Part shown: piece by piece, positions 10,746-23,211 of the stretch
Position numbering within the stretch: the stretch's first letter is position 1
Layout of the letters: each line of letters begins with the position of its first letter
Assembly (NCBI GenBank): GCA_039619475.1
Contig: CM077115.1
Location: 513,318,815 to 513,382,814, forward strand
Direction of reading: 5' to 3'
Source of the DNA: Icerya purchasi
Lineage: Eukaryota > Arthropoda > Insecta > Hemiptera > Monophlebidae
Length of the DNA: 64,000 nucleotides
The notes under the pieces: model-generated
Told to the model about the DNA's origin: nothing
Databases searched by the model: none
What the model saw: the letters and a program-made list of their open reading frames with translations, nothing else
Position numbers and translations under genes: made by a program

Positions 10746-12560
10746 CATACTAAACTGTCGTTGTGAGTACTATCAGCTGGAAACAACGTTATTTACGTAA
10801 ACCAGTTAAATCTGTATATTTTAATAAGCAGAGTACAATTACGTTTTCTGTACCCTAGGGGGTAATGATGATCGCACATAATATACTACGATGATGACTG
10901 GCGCCGCGACAATTATCAACTCTGGAATTTGTACACTACCATCAAAAATTTTAATCATAACACTACCGATTTGTTTACTTTTTTTAATGCGATTGTAAAT
11001 TCCACTTCATGTGTCACATTCGCTGTTTTTCACGAGATATTAAGATGAAACTGTCATCTACACGAGCTCCAAGTTGATTTAGCTTTTAAACATTATTATA
11101 TTTTATTAACCTTTGTTTTGTTTTGTTTTTTTTTTCTTATAATTGCGTTTTATAATATTTTTAAATTTATTTCCATTTTGATTACATAAGTTACTCTTTT
11201 TGTAACGGTTGGTAACTTGTAAAACTAAGTTCCTGCTACATTCCCGATCATTCTTGTAACGGGACTTCCAAAATATTTTTGGAACTTTACCCATCACTGA
11301 CACAATTACGTGTGAAAGTCGGTAATTCCTCTTTCCGTAATTTTTCAAATTATCTAACAGCGCAATGTCCGGAGCAAACATCGTTCTCTGTAAGTGTATT
11401 GGATTTTTTGATTTCGTTAACTTTGTCGTTTTCCTATCTTCGAATTTTAAATACGGTGAGTTTTGTTGTCGCTCTCGTACTTCTAACTTTCGTTTGTGTC
11501 GCTGGATGTACGGGATTTAATTTGTACTCTTTCAAAATTTCCGAATGATAGACCTGCAGCGGTTGGTTAATTTCCCGCCACAAATCTATTTTAATATTCC
11601 GTGGGTGATGATCGTAGTTTTTTTCGATATCTGTTTTATAATTTTATCTACGTATGGCATTTATTCGATTACAAACGAAGTTATTTGCCAGTCCTTGTGC
11701 TAGAGTATCGCGTCTTCGATATACCAGATGATTGCTCCGAAGAATATTATGTTTAAAGCTCCAAAAGGAAGTATAGATTTTCGTCTATATTTCGTGCTGG
11801 TTTCGATCGTCTTATCGCTGCTGTGATACCTTCCGCATGCGTTTTCCAAGTTGGACTGTTACCTGGTACTACCTCAAGACATTTCGTCGAGGTGTCCACG
11901 TTTTCTAATAATTTAAAAATTCACCATTACAAAAGAGACGTTGTTCGGAAAATACGAAATCTGAAATTTACGTTTACAAGTCCTATGACATAATACAACA
12001 CACGATCTACACACATTGTTCCCTCGATACAAATAGAGGAGCTTGTTTTTTCGTTTAGTTTTTTGGACGAGTCCAGGTAATAATTCTAATCAAAAATTTG
12101 AAACGTTATTTATTATCGATTTCATCTGTATGAAGTGTAGCGTACAGTGTTTTCTAGTAAATTTTAAATGACTTTTTCTCAGAAATGAGTCTCCTTGCTT
12201 AATAAACAAACCCAAATTAACAGAATTCATTTGTAAAAAGAACCGCATGAATCTCGATGGCTGTTTGTAATAGTAAAATTTTCCTTCAACTTTGACCCTC
12301 ATATTTATAATATACATATATCGGTGTTTACCTTGAACAATGAAGATTCTCTCTCATGTTTGAAGTCCATGAATTACAATGTACGACTATTAAAGGTGTT
12401 TTTTTTTTTTTTATAAATTTTTATTTGAATCCAGATGAAATTTTTGCCTTTTTTACCTCCGAACAAGTTGTCTATAAATAATCGCGCGTTGTTAACTTTG
12501 TATCTCCATTCGGTGCGCGAATTATCATCCAAATTTTTTTTTTTATCATTTTTATTTTAA
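10746..12560. other. AT-rich non-coding stretch
   Basis: I see no gene, element or repeat that I can name. Open frames are at most 91 codons and lack family motifs. An 11-nt T run occurs near 12400. Confidence 0.5.
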
Positions 12561-12666
12561 GGTACCGGACTGCGAGCGATAATTTTCGATGTTTTCAACA
12601 GTGCGATTCGAACCGAGTTCTACTGAACGAATCGCCATATCCATAGTCAACTGCGCTACTTCAATA
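12561..12666 (-). mobile_element. tRNA-like SINE relic
   Basis: On the minus strand an A-box-like TAGCGCAGTTGAC (12658-12646) is followed 44 bases later by a B-box-like GGTTCGAATCG (12614-12604), the spacing found in a tRNA gene. The T-arm stem does not pair properly (two of five positions) and no acceptor stem forms, so this is not an intact tRNA. A decayed tRNA-derived SINE head or tRNA pseudogene is the best reading. The body and target duplication are not recognisable. Confidence 0.5.
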
Positions 12667-13738
12667 GGCTAATGACCTACCATTGTCGTACATACAGTTC
12701 TCGAACTCCTGTTCTGTCGAATATTTGTTACTCGTCGACGGCTAAAAGTTTTCGTATGGTACAGAACCGCTCACAGGGCAAATACATGTTTCCGTTTTTC
12801 ATAGCTCGACCTCGCTTGGCGGCAGAAATAAATCGATAAGTGGCGCGAGCCGATGAATGCGCAATTATATGTGGGGCTAGCACGGTAATTAAAATACATA
12901 CATGCATGGTAGAAGAAGTCACGCGACATGTTTTTCCGTTGTGACGTTACTGGAGACAGTTGAAGCGCTATTACTTAGCCGCTGTTGCCATTGTAGTCCA
13001 ATTATATTGTCATTCGAGCGCTATTTCACTTTTTTACAGACACGTGTCAGATATATACATATTTCGTGTCTGTTTTTCAAAATAACTTTATCGTTAATAA
13101 TTATTTTACGAACCGTCGAAAGAAATGACGTTATTTACTTTTTTATTTATTTTTTTCTCGTGACGGTAATAATATAATTATTAATAGTTGTGATATTTTT
13201 AAATTTTATTTATCCCGAGTTGTTATTTTTGTTCTTGATACAAAATTTAATATTTGCAGTATTCCACGTAGTAAATCCGTAACTTTAAGCCTTTAAGTAA
13301 TTCCAGAAGTTTTCATCATGAAAAAACCATAGAGAGACGTCTATTTACGTTAGTTAAACGACCTCTTCATTTTCTAGATAAGGATTTCTTTGCTTACTAT
13401 TTTTTACTTTTTTATTTCGACAAAAAAGGCTTCGACAGACTCAAATCACATACACACAGACCTGCGCTACAAAGAATACTTATTTTAGTTTTCGTAGGCA
13501 CGCGTCTATATTAATTTTTATTACCTGCGCGTGTATTAGGTATTAAAAAGTTTTGCTAAAATTGTCTTCATTTTTTTACTTCCGTTTCCATGTGAATTTT
13601 TATTATACCTACCGTCTTGCACACTAGTTTTGTTCATTTTCCTTTAGCGGCGGGACTACTCAATCAAAGCGAACTTTGCCAATTTTTTACATAACTTGCG
13701 TATGTGTTTATTTATTGTTTTTTTTTGTGCTGTACGAG
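12667..13738. other. AT-rich non-coding stretch
   Basis: Nothing recognisable. Open frames at 12728-12922 and 12902-13177 are short, overlap on opposite strands and have no family motifs. Confidence 0.5.
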
Positions 13739-13740
13739 TG

Positions 13741-13789
13741 TAATTAATTTAAAATTAATTTAGAATTAATTTAGAATTAATTTAGAAAA
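13741..13789. repeat. 12-bp tandem repeat, about 4 copies
   Basis: Four consecutive units of AATTAATTTAGA; the first has AAA in place of AGA. Seen directly. Confidence 0.85.
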
Positions 13790-14334
13790 CCGTCAAATTC
13801 TTCTGTTGTTTCCCCTTATTATTAAATATATTTTTCTGTCTTTTCGTCATTGTTCCCGCTTAAAATATTTGTATCGCAAACACAATTATTTTTGGTTATT
13901 TTTATAAATTTTGTTTCGGTCAATTCTGTACACTTCTGATGGCAAATGGAAAAGAATTACTGGACAGCAGGATACGAAGGTTTAATCGCTAATAATAGTG
14001 ATAATCTTCTTCAGATCTTTCTGTTTTACGATAATTACTGGCAAGATAGCACGGCTAAGAATGAGAATACTTAGCATTAGCAAATAGCGTTAATGGTCTC
14101 CAGATTACGTCAGAAGGCGGAGCTTGCTCTGCGTGCCTAACTACCGCGATTGTGATCGCTACACTCCCCGTTGCAATGTGACCGTTATACGCTACACAGT
14201 TCAGATGAACAAAATAAATGAATATATAACACGTGCTGAAAGCGAGAATGCGAGACTGTGTGAGATTCTGTTGTTGGTCATGAATGTACCATGTTTTGTA
14301 GATTACCTTCCCCATAATAATGGTGTATAGTGAA

Positions 14335-14373
<39 letters not shown>

Positions 14374-14640
14374 TAAATTGACGCTGCCTGGTGATCGCCA
14401 GTGCATGTCCAGAGCTAGTGCTGGACGCGTGGCAGTATACAGCCGAACCAGTGGTAAAGTGTTGATCACGCGGACCAAGAGAATGCTTGTTCAAGATCCT
14501 GCGCAACTCGAACAATGTACAGCCGAAATAATAAGACGCAGTAGTATTCCCACAAATTATTAAGTTCAACGATTACAACGTATACAGTAGGAGAGATAAT
14601 AGAATGATCATATGTATTGTTACTACAAAGCAAACTCATC
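13790..14640. other. Non-coding stretch with (TA)n
   Basis: It holds a (TA)n tract at 14340-14368. The open frames on both strands at 14055-14569 overlap one another and run through the TA tract as Tyr-Ile repeats, so I do not regard them as genes. Confidence 0.5.
14340..14368. repeat. (TA)n microsatellite
   Basis: About 29 bp of alternating AT, seen directly. Confidence 0.95.
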
Positions 14641-15905
14641 GAAACGTGATTATCTAAAGATTTGGAAAGAAAAAGTAATCCTGAGAGATAAATAGCTCAG
14701 AGCAAAGGCTAGCAAACCAACGTCATTACGCGCAAGAAAATCTTCACAAAAGTAGAGATGGAAGAAATGCGCCGGCAGAGTTTTAAGAAAAGAATATTGT
14801 AGATACCAAAAAGATACAGGAAAAGAGGACGCTATACGGGTGAAGAAATAATATTACGGCCTGAGGTTTTTGAAATATAATGATGAAGGCAATTTGCCCA
14901 AGGAGTCAGAGGAAATCAGAATAATTAACCGTAGACGATGGTAGAGTCGAAAATCGAATAATCATACCAACGTTGAAGCAGGTACTGTGAAAAGAACTGA
15001 AAAATAATTTACAAGATCTGAATACAGAGTGAATCAAAGGAGTTTCTATAGTGTCATAAATGGAGGAAGAGAAAGCAAAGTGAGATCAGAAACAAGCAAT
15101 GAAGAAATACTTCAATATTGGAAACGAATATGTAGAAAAACCGAAGAAATTACAATAAGGACTCAGAATGAGTCAAAAACCATAGCGACAGCTTTTTTAG
15201 TAAACAAGAAGTGGAAGATCTAAAGGTAACCACCGAATTAGTATAAAGATGTACAGATGAAGTACATTTAAGCACTTGACAAGCCTACATGATTGCGCAC
15301 CAAATGAATTTATTTCTAGAAAATGGGGGGACACATAAATGTGTCTATCAAATGGCAGAACACATACCTGATTCCAGAAAGATCACCACCAGAAAGAAGG
15401 CACCCTGAATAACTTTAGACCAATAACTTGTCTATAAACTACGGTTCAAACTAATGACAGGGATTCTAGCTGATGCGATACAAATATACCTGGATAGAAA
15501 TAATCTATCTCCGCGTGAACAAAAGCAAAATAGAAAAGGAACGAAAGGCCATATCTTTACGTAGATAATGCCATCCTTGAGAATTGCAAAAGACGAAAAA
15601 CAAACCTGCACATGGCATGGATAGATTACAAGGACTGGATAACAAAATGTCTTTAATTATTAAGCGTAAGAAACAATATTATATTGAAATTTATAAAACA
15701 CAGTCGATAATGTCGTGGAGAACTAGTATAAACATAAGCGGGCAAGAAATCGGGAAAATTAACGTACGTCGAGGCATATACCAAGGCGACTCATTTAATA
15801 TGTCCACGGTATAAAACGACATTGCGCAGTGATATCTGTAAAATTATCGTACTCTAGTATAACATCACATTTGCCGTCATCATCTAAATTAAACTCTAAC
15901 GAGAT
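14640..15905 (+). pseudogene. R4/Dong-like non-LTR reverse transcriptase relic
   Basis: This is a decayed retrotransposon reverse-transcriptase region. The pieces lie in the expected order but in changing frames. NQRSFYSVINGG and a downstream YWKRI piece (about 15031-15130) match the conserved FYR...FW.IW region. KHLTSLHD is near 15270, NNFRPITCL near 15400, GILADAIQIYLDRNNL and SPREQK near 15460-15530. NAILENCKRRKTNLHMAWID then YK is near 15570-15625, after which about nine residues are missing before WITKCL. Finally RRGIYQGDS is near 15765-15795. The wording of the CKRRKTNLHMAWIDYK and RGI.QGDS motifs points to the R4/Dong group, whose intact members also carry a C-terminal restriction-like endonuclease. 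The catalytic YMDD region should fall at about 15870-15905 and is unrecognisable. Many stops and frameshifts are present, so the copy is dead. Confidence 0.75.
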
Positions 15906-16690
15906 CTACATAGATATTTTACCTTCTACTATCGGTAATTCCGTAAATCTTCTACTTTCTCCAATAAATATTCTCGACAGGAATCCAATTAGTTGGTTCT
16001 ATGAAGGCACAATTAAAAAAAAAATCTATACACATATATTAAAAAACCGGGAAAAAAATCTTGATTTTTCATTGACGATAATGACGACCCACTGTAGAAG
16101 GAGGGAAATAATGCTTCATTGTTACTGGAACGCGAATGAAATTATATCGATTTTCATCAAAAATGAATAGAGTAACCAAATTATAAGAAACGTGTCGAAG
16201 ACATTTGTATATTAAATAAGCGGAAAATTTTAAAACGGTTTTTCAGGGTATTTTAATTAAACTCTCCAGATTGAATGTTCGAAACGTCAACTAGCGACAA
16301 TAACCAACAATTCCATTCTCATGTCTTTTCCACCCTCTGCTGCTCAGTGGCAGTCTGCCTTTAGTTTTGACTTACTTTATCGGTCTAGCTTGCAATTGTA
16401 TCTTTCTTACTGAAACTTCTGTCGTTCCGCGACAATCTTTTTACCTCCGTAACCTTCGACCCTCGGGCAAATAACGCTAAGGGTCTCTCTCGCTTTTACT
16501 CTGCATCGCTTGTCTTCGCTTCGCTAATTACACACAAAAAGGAAGGAAAATGCTCACCGAAAATGTATTCCGTGAAAACCGCGTGTTTGCCTGAGGGGAA
16601 AAAAAACGAAAACAAAAAACAAAAAAATAAAAAAAAAGCGAAAAGAATTCTACACAACGCGCTGGAATTTCTAATTAGTAGGAAATATTT
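15906..16690. other. Non-coding stretch
   Basis: No recognisable feature. It may include the remainder of the R4-like element, but I find no endonuclease or zinc-knuckle motif. Confidence 0.4.
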
Positions 16691-17300
16691 GAGGTCAGAG
16701 TGCGATAACGATTAAAAGAGGACGACGGATGACGCTAGCGATGATCTGTGTGAATGAAGCAGCGGACGTTGGTGGAGGGCGGAAAATATTTTCGGAAGTG
16801 GAAAACAGCCTTTCGATATTCAAATCTGTTCTGGGTTTTTAGGAGGGCCTGGACGGGTAGGGTGGGGCAGGGGGAAGGGCCGGCACGATGATGCACGGGA
16901 GCGGTAGAGGCATTTATTTACGCATTCCTGGATGGGTCGTTGCTACCGGCGTGTGCGTTGCCGCGCGATATTCCGCAACTGCGACAACGACGCGGCCGCA
17001 CACGCACTCGGTCTGCCTTCCGTCGGAACAGAAGCTCGGACGAGCGGCGGAGACGAACTGCGACCGGCGGCTACAAAGGCGAAAAAAAGAACAGACGGAG
17101 ACCGGCTTAGGCGGCGCGAGCAGCCGCGGCGTGTGACTTGCAGCATCTCCGATAATAAATAGCGACACCGCGCGTCTTTTACTGCGTCCGCGAAGGTCCG
17201 AGTGCCGCGGTACGGGGCAAACGGCAGCCGAGAAGATAAAAGCTGAAAATAATTCGCGAAAGTCTGCCAGAGTTTGCTGAGCCTCAAACAAATGTCAAAT
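16690..17300. promoter_or_regulatory. GC-rich CpG island, possible promoter
   Basis: GC content rises sharply, with dense CpG (for example GCGACAACGACGCGGCCGCAC near 16980 and GGCGGCGCGAGCAGCCGCGGC near 17111). Open frames of 76-171 codons exist in at least four overlapping frames on both strands, as GC-rich DNA with few stop codons would produce, and none matches a protein I know. A promoter, first untranslated exon or enhancer is possible. I see no convincing TATA box, initiator or splice donor that would set a direction. Confidence 0.3.
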
Positions 17301-20300
17301 ACAGTACACGCAGCACTTATTACCTCAACCGCGCAACACATGATTTCGTCTTTTTTCTTTTTCTTCCTTCTCCACTTCCGATAAATTATTATTCTTCTTC
17401 TTATTGTTATTACTAATCGCTTAAGATTTCCGAATTTTTCCACATTTTTTAATTTCACTTTTAATTGTCGCTAGCTGCGTTGCCTATTCACGCCCCTGTA
17501 TTAATAATCTCCGTTTGAGTTTTTACCTTTTTGTCTTTTTACATCTTTGCGAACCCCCGCGTCGCGCTTTACCCTCCAACACGAGAGAGAGGGTGAGATG
17601 ATGTAACAAAACTGTTTTAATGATACTTATACTAATAAACAGCACGTTTTTCCCCTCTGTTCGAGTACTCGTAATTAATAAACGCGTGATGTTCGTCGAG
17701 AAAAGGTACCTTTGCGTGGTGCGAAAATATGGGTTTGAGTTGAATACGGATTCTGATACTTGAAAGTATGTAGAAAAAAATGCAATAAGTAGTTGTTTTT
17801 TTGTTTTTTTTTGCGAACGTTTATTTAAAGTCTTAAAACGTGCAAAACTGACTAAAGAAAATTGGAAAAAATTGGGAACATATGAAAAGTTTTAAACAAA
17901 ATTCGTAAAACTAAGTTTTTTTTTAGCATTTTTTAGTGTTTTTTTCATTTCTTTCGAGTATTCTGTTGACCTTTTCTATTTTTCGTAACTTCGGTTTTTT
18001 TTTCCTTTTTTTTTTTCTTTTTGATTTGAGTTCAAGTTTTTTTCTTTCTCTTTCATGTAAACCTTTACAGTTACATTCGCTGCATTCGACTGTATTTTTG
18101 GTTTAGGTTATGGTCAGGTTAAAGAACTACGGAATTGCGTTTTTTGAAAAACAGTATTATTATCGTACAGGTACCGCGCACTATATTTCTAATGATAAAC
18201 CCCGCTAGGTGTGCTCACGAGGGGTAAATAGTTTTCTGGTGGGACGTTTTGCTGTACATGTATCTTTTTTGCGGCTAATTTGATTTTTTTACAAAAATCT
18301 TGAAACTTTACGTCTCACAATCGCCATTCGATTTCACGTGCGCTCGTAGGAACATTGAGTTTTCTTTTTTATGACCGGATCGATTAACAACTTCTTCAAA
18401 ATTTTCGTAACAATCAATGTTTTTGAACGACGAAATTCTAATTTAACTAGGTCAAAGCAACAATCGGGATTAAATTTAGCGTGGGCCAGTTAATAAAAAA
18501 TTTAACGTAATTGACTTATTTCGGCTCAAATCTATACACCATGCCAAATAGTGTGGACCATATAATTTTATTCTTATTCTGTATAATTTCAGCAGGATTC
18601 GTTTAGATATAGTGATGATGTTGACTGATCACGGCGTTCGGTTTTTTTGCCAATTTCAATTTTATAATTTTTTTGAACCTACTCCGTTCATCGTGAATAC
18701 CGAAAATTGAGCATTTACACGCATGAGCCAATTTGCTGAGGGCTGCTTCGATAGGAGATGTTTTGAGCATATATAATAATCCATAACTAGGCGCAAGAAT
18801 ATCAAATAAAATAAATACCTTAATAAAAAACACTTTAAAATGAATTGAAATAAATACCTTAATTTAAGGAAACGTTTTCGGGCATAGCGCATCATCAACT
18901 AACACTATATCGTAGAGTATACTTAGATAAAACTAAAGGTGACCTTAATATTACCGCGAGTTCTGTCACGGTAAATTGTCCTGGAGCGAGGTAACGACTA
19001 ACTTTGTCCCGACCTCAATCTCGGAATCGTGTCTCTTCGATCATTTCTTCCTTTGATTTCTCCGTGACCAGTCACAATAATTTTTTCTAATGCGATGGGT
19101 ATTTCCGTCAACAGAACCACGTGAAATACCTGACCAACCCCATAGGGCCGCCATACGCGCACATTTTCGCTCACTACATTTTCCGACATTTATCTCTTAT
19201 TTCATTTAATCTATCTGCTTAAAATTTGTAAAAAACTAACGTGTACATATTGCAATAATATTCTGAAAGTCTGTACGTGTTCTTTTTTTCACTTCTGTAG
19301 TCATATTAAAAGTTATTTTACAAATTCTTCTAACACATAATAATGATTATATTCTCGTCTTCAATCGTAATATTGTTTTTTCTCGCCTTTTTAATTTTTT
19401 TTTGAAATTTCATTCTATTCTGGTTTTTAATCCGCTTCGCACAGTCATAAAATACGAAAATAGCGTCTAGTATAGTCGTTAAACTGCGCCATACGTCGCT
19501 TTTCTTTCCGAAAATATTATTACGCCTAATCATCTACGAAACTGAGTAGAGCGGATGATAGAATGAACTTTTTGAAATTTTCTAGAGGAGTTTATGTTGA
19601 GGTTGAGTGAGTAGTGAATGTGGAGGTTTCTTAAAATGATGCAGCTGCTGCTGAATGGACCTTCGATTTTAAATCGGAAATGTATCACCATTAATAAATT
19701 GAAAAATTAACGCCGCAGAAGAAACACCAAATGCAATCTATCTACCTGGAAAAGTACTCTACTCCTGTCCCATTTAGCGTTTACTTTGGGTTACTTGCGA
19801 ATATGCGTCATTATTTACGTTATGTAGTGGTGCATTTAAGGCATTCCACGAATATTTTCTCCCGTTTATACACTTAATCGTAGTCAAGAACACTGTCATC
19901 GAATTTACGACCGCGTAATAAATTTTCACTTCCACCACCGGAACGGATTGCTCGCATATCCCCCTTAATTCTACTCTCTCCGCGCTGATACCACTTTAAT
20001 CGTTTATACTTTCTTTGGTCTAGTGCACAGTTGCGCGCTGTATAACTTTTGAACCATTCCGTCTGACTATCGTAACCGCTTGTTTTAAAAAGTTTTCACT
20101 GGAGCTCTTAAGAAACAGAAAGAAAGAGTCAGTAATTTTTAAAAAATCACAGTTCAGAATTAACTATTGATCGCCGATAGAATTGCTGTTACTAAAAGTT
20201 TGTTTCTGGGAAGTAGGCTATTGACCATCATCCCCTACGACGACCCTGCAACTAGTTCGGCATATCTCATTTTTGAAAATTTTAATATATTCGATACCGG

Positions 20301-20638
20301 AGTACTTCTATGGAATTAGGCAAAATAACTCGTTTGAGAAAGAAGGGATATTTTCTTGTCGCGTAAGATCAGATAATTGCTACTGAAGCGGGATTCTTTC
20401 GTCAAACTGGTTTGCTCTACTGAATAAAATACAGTCACAATCAGAAACGAAACAAAAGTATTTCAATTATTACACTACTCTTCGTATACGTTTCTAACAC
20501 AAAAGTGTACCGCCAAAAAAAAGTAAAATATATTACGATCTGATTCTTTTTTTCTTTAATTTTGCCTTGTTTACTACTGAAATTGAGTATTTAAATAGAA
20601 AAAAACCGCGTGTGTATTATTAAAATATACATATACTA
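17301..20638. other. AT-rich non-coding stretch
   Basis: No gene seen. A 16-bp direct repeat AAATAAATACCTTAAT occurs at about 18807 and again about 39 bp later. Short open frames at 18603-18898 span these repeats and are not convincing. The minus-strand frame at 18998-19189 (63 codons) does not match anything I know. Confidence 0.5.
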
Positions 20639-21313
20639 TGGAGCTTTGAAAAAGTAAGCGCGGAAAATGGTCTCTCCTTGAACAGACAGGAAAGTCAAAT
20701 CCTAATTGTGGATAGAAGTAATGAACTACCGCCACTAACTCCGTCAAAGGCACTCTGCGGGATCGAAGTGAAAGATCAGCTGATCTATTTAGGCGCACTC
20801 GTATCGAACACGGGTGACTGTAACGTGGAAATTAGGAATGGATTAGCAGGAGTCCGGAAAGCAATGGTGCGCTTAATATGGAAAGACAGGCACATCTCCA
20901 AGTTTACTAAGAAGAGGATAGTCAGTGTTAGTGTTCCCTATTGCCGCATATGCGTGCGAAACACGGGGACAATAAACCTGGAAGCCAAAAATAAAATACA
21001 AGCTTTTAAGATGTTTTGCTGGCGTCGCATGCTAAAGATTCCATGGAAAAGGATGCGCACAAATATGTCTATACTAACCAGTCTGGAAGTCGGGGCACAA
21101 GGAAGACTTTTACCAACAATCCATCGCCGCATTTTACAATTCTTCGGACATGTTGTGCGCCGCGGATCAGAGTCACTCGAAAAAATTATTATGCGAGTTC
21201 ACGGAAGGAGAGGCCGTGGTCGACCTCCGAATAGATATATAGATCAACTGCCGGAAATGACAGGAAAAAGACTGGAAGAATGCTTGCGAGCAACGGCAGA
21301 CCGCAATAAATAG
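20639..21313 (+). pseudogene. RTE-like retrotransposon RT, C-terminal fragment
   Basis: This open frame of about 225 codons without an internal stop matches the region after the catalytic domain of APE-type non-LTR reverse transcriptases (endonuclease-reverse transcriptase proteins of the RTE-like sort). Visible hallmarks in order are FEKVSAENGLSLNRQ at the start, YLGALVSNTGDC about residue 50, LIWKDRHISKFTKKRI about 85, FKMFCWRRMLKIPWKR about 130, TNMSILTSL, ILQFFGHVVRR about 175 and GRRGRGRPPNRYIDQL near the end. The usual YGCETW is altered to CRICVRNTG, a sign of decay. The catalytic YADD, the rest of the RT and the endonuclease are missing upstream, so the copy is 5'-truncated, as is common for such elements. 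It ends at TAG 21311-21313. Clade assignment beyond non-LTR is tentative. Confidence 0.85.
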
Positions 21314-21399
21314 CATGATTGCATTTGGTCAGTGTAACATGAATGTAATTCACGACGCTCGGAATCGAGCAACATGACGGGAGAAGAAGGGAGAATAAA

Positions 21400-21900
21400 C
21401 AGAATCCAATAAGAAATTTGAAAGTTATTTCAAAAAAACACTTTTTTTGAAATGTTTGAACTGCAATTACTCTTGAACGAAGCAACCGATTGAACGTAGT
21501 TTCTTAAGCACAAAAAGATGATTTATTACAAAAAAAAAAAACGATCCGACAAGAAATTTTAAACTTATTTTAAAAAAAAAAAAACTTTTTTGAAAAATGT
21601 TCGACAAGGATATCTCTCGACCGAATCAATTAATTGAGACGCGGTTTACGGCATTCGACGCAAATTTTTGGGGAATAGATTTTTGGAATTGATCGGTATA
21701 AGAGTCTAAAAGTTATTTCAAGAAAACTTTTTTTGACAATTTTATTTTTGAGATTTCTCAAAATCTATCTAGCTGAATCGGTTCAAATTTTCAGGAAATC
21801 TAAGTTTAGGAGAACCCTTTCGAATACCGTAAACCAATTTTCCATTGGTCAAGCAGTTCAAAAGTTATCCAAAAAAATCAATTTATACGATTCCTCGGCA
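21400..21900. repeat. Divergent tandem repeats, about 145-bp period
   Basis: Three to four diverged units each contain a phrase like AAAGTTATTTCAAAAAAAC followed by TTTTTTGA, then a stretch like ATCTCTCGAACGAATCAAC (starts near 21417, 21560, 21708 and 21862). Similarity between units is patchy. It lies between the retroelement fragment and the hAT relic and could be the 3' untranslated part of the retroelement or old satellite. It has no coding content. Confidence 0.5.
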
Positions 21901-21929
21901 GGTACAATTTTATCCTTTCCGTATCCTCT

Positions 21930-22760
21930 AATTGTCAGATAAGTACTTGAACTGCACCATCTCGTCTATATACTCAGGATCAATATGTCCTCGGAATAAT
22001 GTTTCCTGAACTTTGTACAAGTCTCTCTAATTTCATCGTTGGAGTTGGTCGAGAAATCTGTTAGAAATCCAAACAGAGAATTAAATTCCCGGTAAGCTTC
22101 TAGTCGCCGCGACAATTTTGTACACAGCATGTCCAGTACAGGCAAATAAGTTTCAATTTTTAACTTCTCTTTTGTTCTGTGCACAACGTCTTCTGCAGAT
22201 CTGTCATCGTGATGACTTTTCCTTCTTCGCACATGCTGATCTTCATCACTGTATTAGGTATCCGTTTTCTCATTTGCCTACATCTCATAATCGTTAAATA
22301 ATTCTCGCTGTGAAAGTAAAAAATCTAAAAGCGAATTTGAAAGATCGACTGCCATTCGAAGTTCAATAGTTGTTGTTTGCAGAGATATATTGACACTATT
22401 GATTCGATCTAGTATGACAGCTCAGAGCCATTACGGAATTTTCCTTATTTTCCAAATCCTTTAATAGACATCTGGCCTTGTGAATTACTTGTGATGTCTG
22501 AGTCTCATCGTCAGCTATAGACTCCAAAGCTTTCTGGAAACTGTTGTAAATTTTTGATAAAGCCTTAGTCGCATCGGCCCTTGCAAACCACCACCTTGTG
22601 TCAAATACTCTTTTCAGAAGCAGAAAAATCACACTCAAAGTGTTGAAATCGGTTAAGATCTCCAGCAAACCAAAAATCTTGTATTTCGTTGGTAATATTT
22701 TGCCATAAGCCAATGTCATTCTGGTATTCTACTCCTAGATGGACTACGTTTTGGTGTAGT
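21930..22760 (-). pseudogene. hAT transposase relic, ZMYM1-like
   Basis: On the minus strand this matches the C-terminal half of the ZMYM1-like (zinc finger MYM-type 1-like) group of hAT transposases. FLLLKRVFDTRWWFARADAT and the following KALSKIY (about 22630-22560) correspond to the family's L..TRWSARADA.KAL. Then comes a helical region with LLKDLENKEN (about 22450). After a frame change, SVNISLQTTTIEL and a shifted SNSL piece (about 22400-22340) match the next conserved stretch. KLSRRLEAYREFNSLFGFL (about 22110-22060) follows, and finally DIDPEYIDEMVQFKYLSDN with a stop near 21941. At least two frameshifts separate the pieces. The preceding 22760-22915 stretch may also belong but is not recognisable. 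The N-terminal zinc finger and first catalytic Asp region are missing or unrecognisable. A possible end of the same element is at 23212-23288. Confidence 0.75.
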
Positions 22761-23211
22761 AATTGGATTTCGGTCTCGGCCTCATTTTCCTCTGCATCCA
22801 CTAAAGTAGCTGTTTCTTGATCCTGGCCAGTCTGTTTAGAACACAAGCAATACCTAATCATTAAAATTACAGTATTTGCTTTCGTTTCTATGTACAAAAA
22901 TACGGTTGATTTCACTTAATGGCAACCTTATAATTCCTAGTCGCCATAGTACGTTCAAAAAATAGGAAACTTTTATCACATCATTAAGAGATGATTAGAG
23001 CGCAAGCACCTAAAACATAGATAGTTTTCACTCCTAACACTTAAAAGCTCACCTGTTAATGGTTTTTGCAAAAATATTCTAATTAAATCGTCTTAAAACC
23101 AGTAAAAATATGACGATGTAATATAATAAACCCAAGGTAATAATTTTATCATTGAGGATTTGCTACATACAAATCTTCAAATTTAATTTTCACTCGAAAA
23201 AAAAATTTTTA

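Noticed and set aside
12561..12666. Intact tRNA gene
   Set aside because: The boxes are well spaced but acceptor and T stems do not pair, so it is only tRNA-like.
14378..14563. Open frame just before the R4-like relic
   Set aside because: I could not match it to the R4 N-terminal region, so I did not extend the element to include it.
16943..17458. 171-codon minus-strand frame
   Set aside because: It overlaps several plus-strand frames in the same CpG-rich sequence and runs into a Lys-rich AT tract, with no protein similarity recognised.
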